The notes: generated by a model not told the origin, from the sequence alone. A DNA stretch of 64,000 nt from Asterella californica (GCA_036924285.1 JAYKYS010000002.1:37742501-37806500); one strand, 5' to 3'; shown: positions 29,833 through 41,745, counted from the stretch's first letter. A program made the numbers and translations.

Positions 29833-31806
29833 GCGGAGCAGCTAAGAGTGGTGTTAACGAAGCTGCGGGAGCATAAGCTGTTTGCCAACATTGACAAGAG
29901 TGAGTTTGATTTGGAGCGCATCAACTTCTTGGGACATGTCATTAGTGCAGAAGGAGTCGGCTCGGATATGCAGAAGGTGGATCCGATTGTGACTTGGGAG
30001 CCTCCGACTACAGTGAAGGGGATGCGACGATTCTTAGGATTGGCGCAGTTCTACCGCAAGTATGTGAAGGGGTTTTCAAAGATCGCGAAGCCGCTGACGG
30101 ACTGGACGGGCAAAGACGCACATGTAAGTTGGACCAAGGAGGTGGATGATGCGTTTCAGACGATCAAAGCTATTTTGTCAAAGGCGCGAGTATTGAAGCT
30201 GCCGGAGTTCGACAAACCATTCGAGGTGCACATGGATGCGAGCGACTATGCGATTGGCGGAGTGTTGGTGCAGGATGGAAAACCTGTAGCGTACGAAAGC
30301 AAGAAGCTATCTGGGACAGAGAGTCGATGGTCGACTCACGAGAAGGTACTATTTGCGGTGGTTCATTGCTTGAGGAAATGGCGGCATTACTTGGGACTTC
30401 ACAAAACCCAAGTGTATACTGACAATATTTCACTCAAGTACTTTGAGACACAAGATCGGGTGATGCCAAAGCAACTACGGTGGCATGATACCTTGGCGCT
30501 CATGAACGTAGAATTAATCCACAAAGCAAGAAAGGACAATGTGGTTCTTGATGCCTTGAGTCGCAAGGAGGAATATCTTCCATCGTCAACACAGATTTTG
30601 CAAACTATGTATCCTAGGGAGTCAGACTTGGAGAGACGAATACGTGAAGGTTACATGGGCGATGACCAAACGAAGGAGTACCTGGAACAACTCAAGCGAG
30701 GAGTGAAGTTGCAGAACATGCAGCTAAGACATGGTTTACTCATGTTCAAGCAAAGTCGGGTTTATGGGGGACAAGGAAAACTTCGGACCAAGTTGTTAAA
30801 AGAATCTCACGATGCGTCCTTATCATACCATAAAGGAGAAAAGTCCACTTTAGCAGTGATAGCTAAAAAGTTTTATTGGCCCCACATGAAAGACGACGTT
30901 GTCCACTTTGTGAAAACATGTGTAACCTGTCAAGCGAACCGCGTTTCTTATGAGAAGAAACAAGGGTTGCTTCATCCTCTGTCGATTCCAACCAGACCTT
31001 GGGAAAGCATTAGCATGGACTTCATTACCTCTCTGCCTGACTCGAATGGATACAATGCGATTTTTGTGATAGTTGATAGGTTTAGCAAACTAGCGAAGTT
31101 TGCTCCGACCTTGGACACTGCAACAACGTTCACGACTTCTCGGTTGTTCCTAGATATTTGGTGGTGTTCACATGGATTATCTCGGAGTATTATTTCAGAT
31201 AGAGACTCTAAGTTCACAAGTGCCTTTTGAAAACACTTGTTCCAAAAATTGAGGACTAAATTAAAATTTAGTACCGCCTTTCATCCGGAAACAGATGGGC
31301 AAACGGAACGAGTTAACTCGGTTCTGAATCAATACTTGAGAAATTATGTGAGCGCGGACCAAAGTGATTGGGCGGAGTGGCTCAGTCTCGCGGAGTACTG
31401 CTACAATTCCACGAAGCATTCGGCAACCGGCGAATCGCCTTTCTTGCTGGCTTATGGACGTGAGCCAGAAGGACCTCTTGACTTGACTCTTGCAGGGAGT
31501 TCTACATCGGCACGGCCAAGAACACGGCAAACATCAGCTGAAGAGTTAGTGACGGCAATGCAGCGGCGCGAGGAGCAAGTAAAGACGAACCTCGAGAAGA
31601 TGCAGCAACGATACACGAAGCAGGTAAACAAGCATCGGCGACAAGTGAAGTTTCAAGTGGGCGAAGAAGTATGGATAAGTACGAAAAACTTCACACTTCC
31701 GAAGGAAATATCGGCGAAGTTTTCATAGAAGTTCGTGAGACCTTTTGTCATTGTCAAGAATCCGCATGAAGATGTCTATACATTAAATCTTCCTCGTGAA
31801 TGACAG
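29833..31806 (+). pseudogene. pol: Element F RT C-terminus, RNase H and integrase
   Basis: The RT connection contains INFLGHVISAEG and FLGLAQFYRKYVKGFSKIA. RNase H has HMDASDYAIGGVL, a Glu in STHEKVLFAV, VYTDNISLKYF and DALSRKE. Integrase has an H2C2 module (HDASLSYHKGE ... CVTCQ), Asp in SMDFITSLPD, Asp in ISDRDSKFT and Glu in DGQTERVN. Three stops interrupt it: TGA at 31228, TAG near 31726 and TGA near 31801. Each fits a Trp codon changed G to A. The frame is otherwise continuous. Confidence 0.93.
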
Positions 31807-32094
31807 TTGCATCCGACTTTTCATGTTTCTTTATTAAAGAAATACTTCAAGGATGATTTGCGACCGGAGCGCAAACAAGTAATCAGGCCTCAACCTGATG
31901 TCGTGCAAGGCGAAGTAGAATATGAGGTGGAGTTCATTTTGCGATCTCGGCACAAATCAAACCGGATGGAGTACTTGGTCAAATGGCGTGGTTACCATTT
32001 GAAGGAACCAACTTGGGTGCCAGAGGAAGATCTCGCACATGCGACCGAAGTATTAGACCTATTCCAACAGAGACAAGGACAACAAGGACGTTAG
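31807..32094 (+). CDS. Element F integrase C-terminus with chromodomain
   Basis: The segment begins with the end of the integrase C-terminal domain (HPTFHVSLLKKYFKDD). It continues into a chromodomain: YEVEFILRSR, EYLVKWRGY, EPTWVPEEDL, then a C-terminal helix. The Tyr, Trp and Tyr positions of the methyl-lysine cage appear present. Chromoviruses use this domain to insert near marked chromatin. It was in frame with the integrase upstream before the stop near 31801. The element ends soon after in a Gln-rich tail. Confidence 0.92.
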   Translation: MHPTFHVSLLKKYFKDDLRPERKQVIRPQPDVVQGEVEYEVEFILRSRHKSNRMEYLVKWRGYHLKEPTWVPEEDLAHATEVLDLFQQRQGQQGR

Positions 32095-32823
32095 CAAGAT
32101 GAGGACATCTCTTTCCAGCGAGGGGTGAAGAAACGACGAACCATACGAGTAGCAACTTGAGGCGATTTGGGCCGATGGACTTTGTAGCTTTGACTTGTGT
32201 TTGAAAATAAAGATTTTGTTTCTTGAAAATTTGTCTAAGTGTATTGGTAGTCCATGGCTATGACTAGTTCTGATCAGATGCCTAGGATGTTATCAAGAGG
32301 AAGAACGAAGCACACTCAAAAGAAGCGAGCTGGTTTGGATAAGCATCTAAATCAAGACTAAGTCTTTATGTCAAGACTTAGGTTTGCCGTAGCGTTGGCA
32401 AAGCAAGTATGAACTTTCATACTTGCCTTGGGGCTTGGGGTGATCTTGCTTTGTGGTTTTCTACAAAGTAAACTTAGTCGTACGTCTAAGTCAAATCAGA
32501 TTACGATCGGAAAGTGAGTTTCGGGGGACCTTGTAAGTAGGTGTGAATACTTATAGTTAGCAAGTTAGAGTCTTAAGTAGAATGTTTAGAAATTGTCAAC
32601 TAGTTTTGTTTAGGGTAAGCCAAAAGGGTAAGGCTTTTCTCGAGACTAGTTCATATTTTCTAAGTGTTCTAGCGACAACTTAAGACTCAAGCCAAGAAGA
32701 GAATTGTGGGTTAGCTACCAGAACGCAATTCTGACGCCAAGGGGTTGGCTACCCATTTTGAACTTGGTGTTAACTTAAAGGATCATTGTTGATGAGGGCA
32801 TCAACCTCCAAAGTGGGGGTGAG
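32095..32823 (+). other. Element F 3' untranslated region with polypurine tract
   Basis: About 730 bp without a coding frame. It ends in AAAGTGGGGGTGAG directly before TGTCGCGACC, the expected polypurine primer. I see no other element in it. Confidence 0.8.
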
Positions 32824-33945
32824 TGTCGCGACCCTCATTCTCAAGATCGGACGCAGACGCGAACAACAAAACTCTAACGGACTTGCGCTAGGTTGTGAAC
32901 GCTGCGAGTAGGACTTAACGGCTTGGCCGGGAAGTCGGGATCAGATGAACCCTAAGTGATTCTCTGAACCAAGATTAGAACCTTGGGTTAGGACATAAGG
33001 GCCTACTCCAAGAGGACCCCGGTCAAACGCTGACCTAAGGGGGCGAGTCTGGGAACGGAAACATGAGTTTGAGACATAGATCTGAGACGTGGGTCCGAGA
33101 CGCAGACGGACTGTGGTTCGGACGCTGGTCCGAACCACAGGGTTCGAGTCTGGGTCTGGACCACAGATTTCCGAAAAATGACTAAGTGTTGGAGCTCCAG
33201 GGACGTTTTAGGTCGTGAACGGAGCTCCACGTAAGATCTCGAGGCGAGTGAGGTATCATTGGAAAGGTCTCGTCGAGAGCTTTCCCAGTGATATATAACA
33301 CTCCTCGATCTGACCTCCAAGCTGGAAGTTATGGCCGAATCACAATCGGGTTGTGGTATAATTTTTAGAGACCAAAGAGGAGGGCGGGACCGCCGATCCC
33401 CAGAAGTATATATGAGGGGGGCTCGATGCCTGGGTGGGCCAGGACGAGTCACCCGACCCCAGGGTTCGGGGGGTGGACTCTGGGGACATGAGGTGATGGT
33501 TGGGCCGGTTCCAAGGTACGTTCCGAGCCAGACTTGGACGTCTAGACTTAGGAACGATGTAAGGGCTGGGGCAAGACTAGGGAACGAGTCGACGGGTTAG
33601 ACCACCGTTCGAGAGCCTAGACCCAGACGAACATCACGGACGGTTGGGCCGCTAGGTGTGCTGGAGGCACCGTTTAGGACCCTGGACTTTATGGGAAGTC
33701 CGCCCCAAGTCATCTTGTGACTTGCTCATGTTTGGGACTGACCTAGGCGGGTCTAGGTCGGGACTTAGGAACTGCCGAGCTTGATGATTAGGGAGACGGT
33801 CCGGCTCCGGTCCAGACCAAACTGAGATAAGGTAAGTGGTGCATGGACGCTAACTTGTGATTGTGTTTGCAGGTTAGCGGTGTAAAGTTTGCGACCTACT
33901 GAGTTAGAGCTTCCGCTGACGCAACAAGGCGGTAGGTGTGCGAAA
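32824..33945 (+). repeat. Element F 3' LTR
   Basis: TGTCGCGACC...GTGTGCGAAA, matching 20067-21185. A TATATATGAGG motif near 33407-33417 is a possible TATA box. The TSD GGTGG follows at 33946-33950. Confidence 0.9.
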
Positions 33946-36162
33946 GGTGGCTTCCTCCTCATCGTTCTTCGCTGGCCTTGCTGTCGCTGCTGCTGCTTCT
34001 TCCTCGGCTTCTGCTTCGGCTTCTGCTTCAGAAGACGGAAGCGTCTTCTGGGAAGCGGAGTCGAGTGGTGCTTCCTCGCTCTTCAGGAGCATTAGTTCGG
34101 TATCATGGACCATGTTGACCTCATAGGGGTCCGAGGAAGTCGTTTCCTCCACACGGAATACCTGGGAAGATGGTTCTTCTTCTTGTATTCCAGAAGACAT
34201 CTTGTCTTCCGGGGCTTCTTCCGGAGTCTTCTCGGCTTCCAACGCTGTCACTACCAAGTGCAGAGCGAGGTCGAACTCCTCCTTCTCCATGTCGGCACCG
34301 ATCGATGGTACTAGGGCTTGGGAAGATATAGTTACCGGTGGCGGAGTCGAGAGAAGTCCATAGAGTGTCTTCACCCCCTCTATCTGCCTATCCAAGTATC
34401 GGAACATACTCTCCTTGCACTCTACCAACATCGCCTTGGACTCATCGTCCCACTCTCTAGCCAAGGTAAGCAACTTCCTACCCGCGATGAAGTTGAACTT
34501 CTTCCGAAGCGCTTCCATCGACTGTGCTAGTATCTCCTGCGCACGAGCTTCCGCTACTTCTCGCTGCATCTTCTCGGCTGCAACTCGCGCTTCTGCGGCT
34601 TCCCGCTGCGTCTTCCATCTTGTCTTCTTCTCTGCGAGGGCGGTGATCTTCCCTCGCACTCGGAGAACCTCTTGTCGCGCTGCTGTAAACGCGCCTGCAA
34701 CTCCTGGTTGCTCTTCTTCAGTTGGGTCAGCTCCTTGGCAGAAGCGGCTGTTTCCGCCTTGTACCTCGCTGCGAGCTTCTCCGTGGTGCGGAGACTAGCT
34801 TCCAGCGCTTCTGCCTTCTTCTGGTCTTCTTCTTGATGCATCAGGGTGCGCAGACCGGATCCAGGTTGTAGTGGCTTCTCCTGAGCTTTCGTCCTCTTCT
34901 CGATAAACTCCATAGCGGGTTGGATCTCTGAGTGGAAGAAGGCACTGAACTCTTCCAGTCTTCTTCCTGTGGAAGATAGGTTCATCTCCACAATCCGATC
35001 GAAGGTGTCGAACTTGTCTTCTAGAGGCAAAGATGCCTTTTCCACCACTATGATTTTCAGCTTCTGCGCATGGGAAGAAGCTACTCTTCTCATCTTCCGG
35101 GGTGGAAGATCTCTCTCCATGGTAGAACGGTCCTCTTTACTGCGCTTCCTCGCATCGCAGTAGGAGTATCCATCCATCCTTCGTCTTCTGGAGTCTTCGG
35201 AAGACCCCTTGGTGTGGCAGAAGCGGTCTTCTGCATAGCTCGGGTACTCAAGAACTCCTCCGGTGAGTCGGACTCCCATCCCGAATGAATGAGGGAGGTG
35301 GTCTTCCTAGGTACACTTCTAGGACCCATCTTCCTCGGAGGCGTGGCGTCTTCCGACCCATTGGAGTCGTCTTCTCTCACCAGAAGCGTCTTCTGATGAG
35401 TGTCGGACCTCAACTATGGCATCAGAGTGGGAGGGGGAGTTACGGCTGCTGCTCGGTCGTCTTCTTCCGAGGTCTCCTCCTTCGCATCATGCTGTCCTGT
35501 TGGCCCATACTTCACCAACTGATCTTCCGAGAGATCCCCCATGGCTATGTACAGGTAACAGAGAAAAGGTGTCAAGTGTCCTCCTGCCGAGGTACCTAAG
35601 TACGCTAGCTCCGCCTGTACATATACGTGGAAGAATGCGCCCCAGTTGACGGGCACTCCTTCCGCGCATACTGCTTCCATGAACTCCACGTCTTGATCTC
35701 CAAGGTACCTCGTCTTCTGCGCTTTCCCCTTGAGAAAGAGATGCAGAAAGAGCTTCGCCAGAAGTCGCTTCTTTGGTCCCGGTAAGATTCTACCTTCCAT
35801 CCGTTCCTTCCCTGCCTGTCCTCCATGAAGAGGCAAGTTGTGCTTCCAGGCACATGTCACTCACTCACGATCCTGGGTAAGATCTTCTTCTCGAGCCAAT
35901 AACCTCGGTCCTCGGATTCTCGCTTGTGGAAGGCCCTGCGCCACCAATCTTCATTCCAGGAAGATGGTTTTCTTCGAGCTACTCCTGCCTTCGCAGGTAC
36001 ACGGTTGCGAGACGGTAAGGCTACCCAAACCTCCTCCACAAGACCCTGGTCGGCGAGGTTCCAATCCCACAGGAAGAAGTCGAGACCCAACTCCTTGAAG
36101 AAGGATTTGGCCTCGGTCAACTCTACTGCGGATAACACCAACCCTCGAGGATGCATCGACAT
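33946..36162 (-). pseudogene. E1 gene, main part (pol-less element protein)
   Basis: Start ATG 36162 (MSMHPRGLVLSAVELTEA). The N-terminal globular part (about 1-200) includes FFKELGLDFFLWDW, GYWLEKKILPRIV, RYLGDQDVEF and LTPFLCYLYIAMGDL. This recalls the putative plant transposon protein domain seen in plant retroelements; the match is by style only. A Ser/Pro/Arg-rich acidic linker follows, then a long coiled coil rich in Ala, Glu and Arg. A TGA at about 35857, a frameshift near 35780 and a TAG at about 35411 are visible, with more frame changes downstream. Element F cuts the gene after GAAGCCACC. No RT, integrase or protease is present. Confidence 0.75.
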
Positions 36163-36496
36163 ACTTGAAAATCTGTTGCACTAAGCCACACGCACTTACT
36201 GTGAGCCGAAGGCTCAGTCCTTCCCAAGTGCCCACAGTCTAGCTTCTACTTCTCAGAAAACTAGTCTTCCAGAAGACAGCTACTCCGTCTTCCGGGATCC
36301 TAACAGTGCTTCCTAGATAGCTCTCGTCTTCCGAGCTATATCTAAACAATCCTAACTAAGCAAGGCCTCACATGGATTCCTCAGAAGACAACCCACCTTG
36401 CATTACATCCTACTTCCTATCAGAAGATGGAAAATGTGCGAGAAGCAAAACGTATGAACAAGTTCTAGAAGATGATCGCGGCTCCTACGGTGACAG
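36163..36496 (-). other. E1 leader between 5' LTR and gene
   Basis: It aligns with 41360-41697 of E2. No open frame is shared. A primer-binding site with a leading TGG is not evident; the first bases after the LTR read CTGTCACCGTAGGAGCC. Confidence 0.6.
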
Positions 36497-37096
36497 TGGC
36501 CTCTAGGAAGACCCCCGGGACAGCTTTCGATTAAGTAACGTTCTCGGAAGAACTCCCGCAGTCAGGCTTCCCTTCACTGGTCTCACATGTCTTCAGCTTC
36601 CGACTCGCAATCTAACCTCACAATAGACACGAAATCTTCATACTCTGTTCTTTCGACCCCTGCCTCTCATACACACTCAGAAGAAGCTTGTTGCATGATG
36701 AGAAGACATGACCCTTGACCATTCTCTCCAGATTTTGCCAGCAAGACTTCTCACGACTCTCTCCTAAGTTCGGGAAGAAAAAGGAATGGGCTGCTATGGG
36801 TCGGACAGAAGAGATCCGAAATGGACCCTCACGTCTTCTCGCGCATTTTGCCAGCCCTTCCAGTATTCTAGTCTCTCTAAGAAGATGTGGATTTGAGAAG
36901 CTTGGAAGACCGGGAGGCACAGGCCTAGTTCTCGACTTCCAACTTCTCGAAATAACAAAACAACTCACCAAGCCACTCAGAATTCGTACCAAGTCTCTCT
37001 TAACACCAAAACAAAGCAAATCCACTCTTGATACGAATTGTATACATTCGACTTCCGAATGCAGTCAGGCTTCCGAAGCGTCTTCTGAAGATGTTC
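36497..37096 (-). repeat. E1 5' LTR, internal-side part
   Basis: It matches the last 600 bp or so of the E LTR (22508-23108). It is broken at 37096 (...GTTC on the plus strand) by element G. The outer part of this LTR should lie beyond G, outside the window. Confidence 0.88.
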
Positions 37097-37894
37097 TGTA
37101 AGCCGGTCTGTTTCTCATCAGGGGTACCTCAGATGACTAAGATTACTAGTGCATTTTAATTACAAAGATTCAGATATACTCATGCTCACTTCACTCAACT
37201 CTCTGACCCGTATGGTCACATCGGTCCCTCTAATAACGTTCTTGCAAACAAGTTTTAATCCCGCTCCCAACATTACATCGCATAGCACTCAAGGACTCCC
37301 AAGGTCTCCAATGCTCACTTTACTTATTGATCAGAAAATGAGAGTCCTTTTCACTCTCTTAACTCCTCCTTATATACTCTATAACTTCTTACCGTGGTAA
37401 CTTTTACTAAGTTACGTTACCATATGATAAGTGCGCAATCCAAAATAGTTAAACTTCTAAAGGCTACTAAAATTTAAGAATAGCCCACACATTACTTGTT
37501 CTACTTTACTAAAGTAAGAGATTCTCCTACTTTAGCTTTTGTAAAGTGTTAACTTTCCAAACTATCCAATCGCAAGACGACAACAAACTAATACGTCTTT
37601 TGAGGAGCATCTCTAGATCTTTGTGCATGACTTTTCATCATGCATCCAATCAGCGATGGTCAACAAAGTTACATACTTTTGAGAAGCATATTTAGAGCTC
37701 CGCACTTGTAACATAGTGCCATAGTGAAACCTCTAATAGTTTCTCTAACTTAGTTATAACTATCTCAGCTAGTTATGACTAGTTTTGATCACTCTTGATT
37801 TAGATCTTCGAACTAGAGTAACCTATAAGATAGTCATACCTAATGAAATTTATATAAGCATGCACACAAATAATGAGATACTTGTGGTGTGACA
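37097..37894 (-). repeat. Element G 3' LTR
   Basis: Minus strand TGTCACACCACAAG...CCGGCTTACA, about 798 bp. It abuts G's polypurine tract on one side and E1's LTR on the other. It is not alignable by eye with the C LTR, although the neighbouring pol genes are close. The second copy is outside the window. Confidence 0.85.
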
Positions 37895-37909
37895 TTTACC
37901 CCCCGACTT
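37895..37909 (-). promoter_or_regulatory. Polypurine tract of element G
   Basis: The minus strand reads AAGTCGGGGGGTAAA directly before TGTCACACC. C has CCGGGGGTAAAA at the same place. Confidence 0.85.
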
Positions 37910-39732
37910 AATTTTCACTCCGTCCTCGGAGTGAAGTATCACGTTGATGAAACTTCTTCAGCTTGTCGTGGTTCACTCGGTCGAAGAACGTACCACTCTT
38001 TTCTTGAAGATCATAGGTGTCATTACTCCACACTTTGGAGATGATGAAAGGCCCAAAATATCGACGTAAGAACTTCTTTTGAACTCGCTTGTGCCTAATA
38101 GCATCCCATAACATCACCCACTCACCCTTTTGAAATGGCTGTAACTTTGTTTTGTTGTTCGCCAAGCGCTTGTCATAGCTCTTCTTCTGTTGTAGTTGGG
38201 CCATCTCAATGCGTTGAGCTGCGTCGTCTCTATTCTCCTCCAGCTCCAACAAGGTTTCTCCCCACTCTTTCTCAGCTATTGGACCACCCTTTCTCTTCAA
38301 TCCAGCTTGCAAGGTCTGAAAGGTGGTTAGGTCGAACTGGATTGGTAATTTGGATTCCAACCCATACACCATCTTGAAAGGTGAATATCCTGTAGACGTC
38401 TTCGCTGTTGTACGATACTCTCATAGCACCGCATGAAGACGCTTGTCCCAGTTGTGTTTGGCCCCTTCCATGTCAGCATCCTTTGCTAACATTTGACACA
38501 AGGTAAAGTTTGTCCTCTCTACCAAACCGTTTGAACTAGGTTTATATGATGTAGTAACCCTTTGAGAAATGGAGAAGTATGTGCACATAACAGTAGTCAT
38601 ACCGCTCACAAATTCTCGACCCCTATCAGAAACTAACTCCAAGGGACATCCAAACCGAGTAATGATCCGTTCGTACAAAAATCTACCCACCTCAACTTCT
38701 CCAATAGTTACAAGAGGTCTAGCTTCTACCCACTTTGTAAGGTAATTTGTGACTACAACAATATACTTATTGTTGCGAGGGGTGCGATTCAAAGGCCCAA
38801 CAAAATCTATTCCCTATTTCTCGAAAGGTCCACGAACCGGAATAGATCTAAGAGGAGTAGACACACTAGATTTGATAGCGAAAGCTTGATAAACATCATA
38901 GGTTTTACAATACGTCAAGCAATCTCTAAACATCCCCCTCTAGTGGTATCTTGCGTCAAGTATCTTGTGGGCCGTCAACTTGCCTGCGAAATGTCCTCCA
39001 CATACTAGACCGTCATGAAATTCTTCCATGAGTCGTAGAGACTCCTCCTTGCTCGCCGCTCTTCTTAGGACCCCATCACAGAATAACACACCTTCCACCA
39101 CCGTGTAAGGTTGACTTTGTTTCACCAAAGCCTTCTTCTCTCTGGTCCGCATCCCATCTGGATAGACACCTTCTGTAACAAAATCCCAAATTTCTTGATA
39201 TTCTATTGGGATAATAGGGTTGCTTATCAAGACCATCAAATCTTCGTCCGGAAAGGTGTCATCTACTGGTTCCTCTCCATCGCCATCATAAGCTCTAGAT
39301 AGCAAATCTGCATTCGCGTGTTTCTATCCGAGTCGATCGCAGATCTCATAGTCGTACTCTGACAATAAGAGCTTCCACCTTGCTAATCGTCCTTCGACCA
39401 TCGATTTATTGAAGATGTACTTCAATGCCTTATGATCTGTAACGATAGTGAACTTGCCCCTATGAGATAATGTCGAAATATTCTCAAAGCATAAATCACT
39501 GCTAATCCTTCTCTCTGTCACAGAATAATTTCTCTCTGCCTTGACCATTTGCCGACTAGCATATGCAATAGGATGATCTCTACCTTCAACATCATACTGA
39601 CTTAGAGTACATCCTACTGCTATATTTGAAGCATCCGTATATAAAATAAATTGTTTATTCCAATCGGGCTTAACCAAGATTGGAGCTGAAGTAAGAGTTT
39701 TCTTCAGTTCCTCAAAGGCGGCTAGAGCTTCT
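37908..39732 (-). pseudogene. Element G RNase H and integrase, broken
   Basis: RNase H contains FILYTDASNIAVGCTLSQ, HPIAYASRQM and VTDHKALKYIFNK. The integrase zinc region has EFHDGLVCGGHFAGKLTAH. Core motifs are VVVTNYLTKWVEARPL, SDRGREFVSG and NGLVERTN. The C-terminus is RRYFGPFIISKVWSNDTYDL. Frames change near 39323, 38940-38800 and 38420-38372, with stops replacing coding residues. It begins at the E2 insertion (39732) and ends over the polypurine tract. The best-kept parts are the last 154 residues and the RNase H core. Confidence 0.9.
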
Positions 39733-41359
39733 TGTGGTGCCCATAAATTACAGGGTTCACGAATTTTTGAAACTTTTAAGATTAATAACTTGTTTGTATA
39801 ACTGAAGAAGCGTTGTTATTTAAGATTACGTCTTCCTTAGCAGGAAGACGATCTTACGAACTTTTTGTAATAAGAAGTTGACTTCTTCGGAAGACGACTG
39901 TCTTCCGGGAAGCGTCTTCTCGGCGGTGTCTTCGGAAGACGGAAGACGGCGAAAGACACTCATCTTCCAGAAGACGGCAACCGCAGAAGCTTAAACCTGG
40001 TAAAAGAGTGGGTGTACCTACTAGGTAACACCAAGGAGGTAGGTAGGTCAGGTAGGTCATCTAGGGTCGAAACCCCTAAACTGCGGGGAAGATGCGCAGG
40101 AAGCGCATTAGCAGATTTCCGACTTCCCGCAGCATGAGCGTTTCTTGATTGAGAAGTTCGATTCGAGGGTGAGCCTTGAGTGAGGAGACAGCGAGGTGAA
40201 ATTGAGTGAGGATTAGGATCGATTCGAAACTCGCAAGAAGGCGAGATCAAATTGCTGAAGCGCAAGAAGCCTAGTAGGTGGAAGACGTTTTCTGTGAGCA
40301 ACCGGAAGCTGACATTGGAGGGTGATTGAAGTGGAATCGAAGATTGGATTGAGGCGTAGCCAGAAGCTGACAGCGGAAGCAGCCTTGTGAGATCGCATTG
40401 GAGCTGGAACCCGAACCAGAAGCGCGCGGAAGATCGAAGATAGCTCGGGAAGTCAACAGAAGACAGTAGAGGTTCTTCCCATGTTCTCTCTCCTTCCCCA
40501 CTGTTTCTCGCCTTTGTTGATATCCCCCGCGCTTCCCCAGTGGTTTGCAGACAACTTGATCGATCGATTCCCCCATCCTCATTTTCCTATTATCATATCG
40601 GGTGCGAAAGCGCTGCCCAATTTCTGTCAGACATCTTCTTGATTCTTCTCGAGCTCAATTCAAGCTTCCCTACTCCTAGCCCTCAAATTGGAGATCCCAG
40701 CTATCAATTTCCTTACCCTACCATCCCTCTACTCCCGAAACCTTGAACAGAAGACGCTTCGAAAGATTATCTTCGGAAGATGCCTCAGTAGCTTGACTGT
40801 CTTCGGAAGTCGACTGTACCCAATTCGTATCAAGAGTGGATTTGCTTTGCTTTTGTGATAAGAGAGGCTTGGTATGAATTCCGAGTGGCTTGGTGAGTTG
40901 TTTGTTATTTCGAGAGGTTGGAAGACGGGAACTAGGCCTGTGCCTCCCGGTCTTCCAAGCTTCTCAAATCCACATCTTCCTAGAGAGACTAGAAGACTGG
41001 AAGGGCTGGCAAAATGCACGAGGAGACGTGAGGGTCCACTTCGGATCTCTTCTGTCCGACCCATAGCAGTCCATCCCTTCTTCTTCCCGAACTTAGGAGA
41101 GAGTGGTGAGAAGTCTTGCTGGCAGAATCTGGAGAGAATGATCGAGGGTCATGTCTTCCCACCGAGCAACAAGCTTCTTCTGAGTGTGTATGAGAGGTGA
41201 GAAGTCAGAAAAATAGAGTGCAATTGTCTTGAGTCTGTTGTGAGGATAGATTACGCGTAGGAAGACGAAGACAGGTGAGACCAGTGAAGCCTGACTTTGG
41301 GAGGTCTTCCGAGAAAGACATTGAATCAGAAACTGTCCCGGGTGTCTTCCCAGAGGTCA
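39733..41359 (+). repeat. E2 5' LTR (E LTR type 1)
   Basis: It aligns throughout with 21461-23108. It is rich in CTTCCGGAAGAC-like motifs near 39880-39980. It ends near AGAGGTCA, and the leader CTATCACCGCAGGAGCC follows. Open frames in it (such as 40271-40582 and 40874-41200) recur only as LTR sequence. Confidence 0.9.
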
Positions 41360-41697
41360 CTATCACCGCAGGAGCCTGCAACCATCTTCTGAACTTGTTA
41401 TGCACTCTACGTTTCGTGAATCTTGTATCTTCTAATAGGAAGTAGGATGTAATGCAAGGTGGGTTGTCTTCTTGGTAATCCATGCGAGGCCTTGCTTAGA
41501 TAGGATTGTTTCGATATAGCTCGGAAGACGAGAGCTATCTAGGAAGTACGGTTAGAATCCCGGAAGACGGAGTAGCTGTCTTCTGGAAGACTAGTTTCGT
41601 CTTCTGAGAAGTAGAAGCTAGACTGTGGGCACTAGGGAAGGACTGAGCCTTCAGCTCACAGTGAGTACGTGTGGCTTAGTGCAACAGATCTTCCAGT
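41360..41697 (+). other. E2 leader
   Basis: It is homologous to 36163-36496 inverted. It carries several GAAGAC motifs and no conserved open frame. Confidence 0.65.
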
Positions 41698-41745
41698 ATG
41701 TCAATGCATCCTCGAGGGTTGGTGGTACCGACAACAGAGTTGGCC
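41698..41745 (+). pseudogene. E2 gene, first 16 codons
   Basis: ATG 41698 encodes MSMHPRGLVVPTTELA, matching the E1 start. The C element inserted here; the frame resumes at 57071. The host 4-mer is GGCC on the left and GACC on the right, which I read as TSD GACC with one change. Confidence 0.85.

Larger units (their letters stand above)
29833..33945 (+). mobile_element. Element F, 3' half (chromovirus)
   Basis: RT C-terminus, RNase H, integrase, chromodomain, 3' untranslated region, polypurine tract and 3' LTR. The first codons (EQLRVVLTKLREHKLF) directly follow the last codons of 17623-18040 when one copy of GCGG is counted. The right end abuts E gene sequence with GGTGG, the complement of the CCACC beside the 5' LTR. 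Confidence 0.93.
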
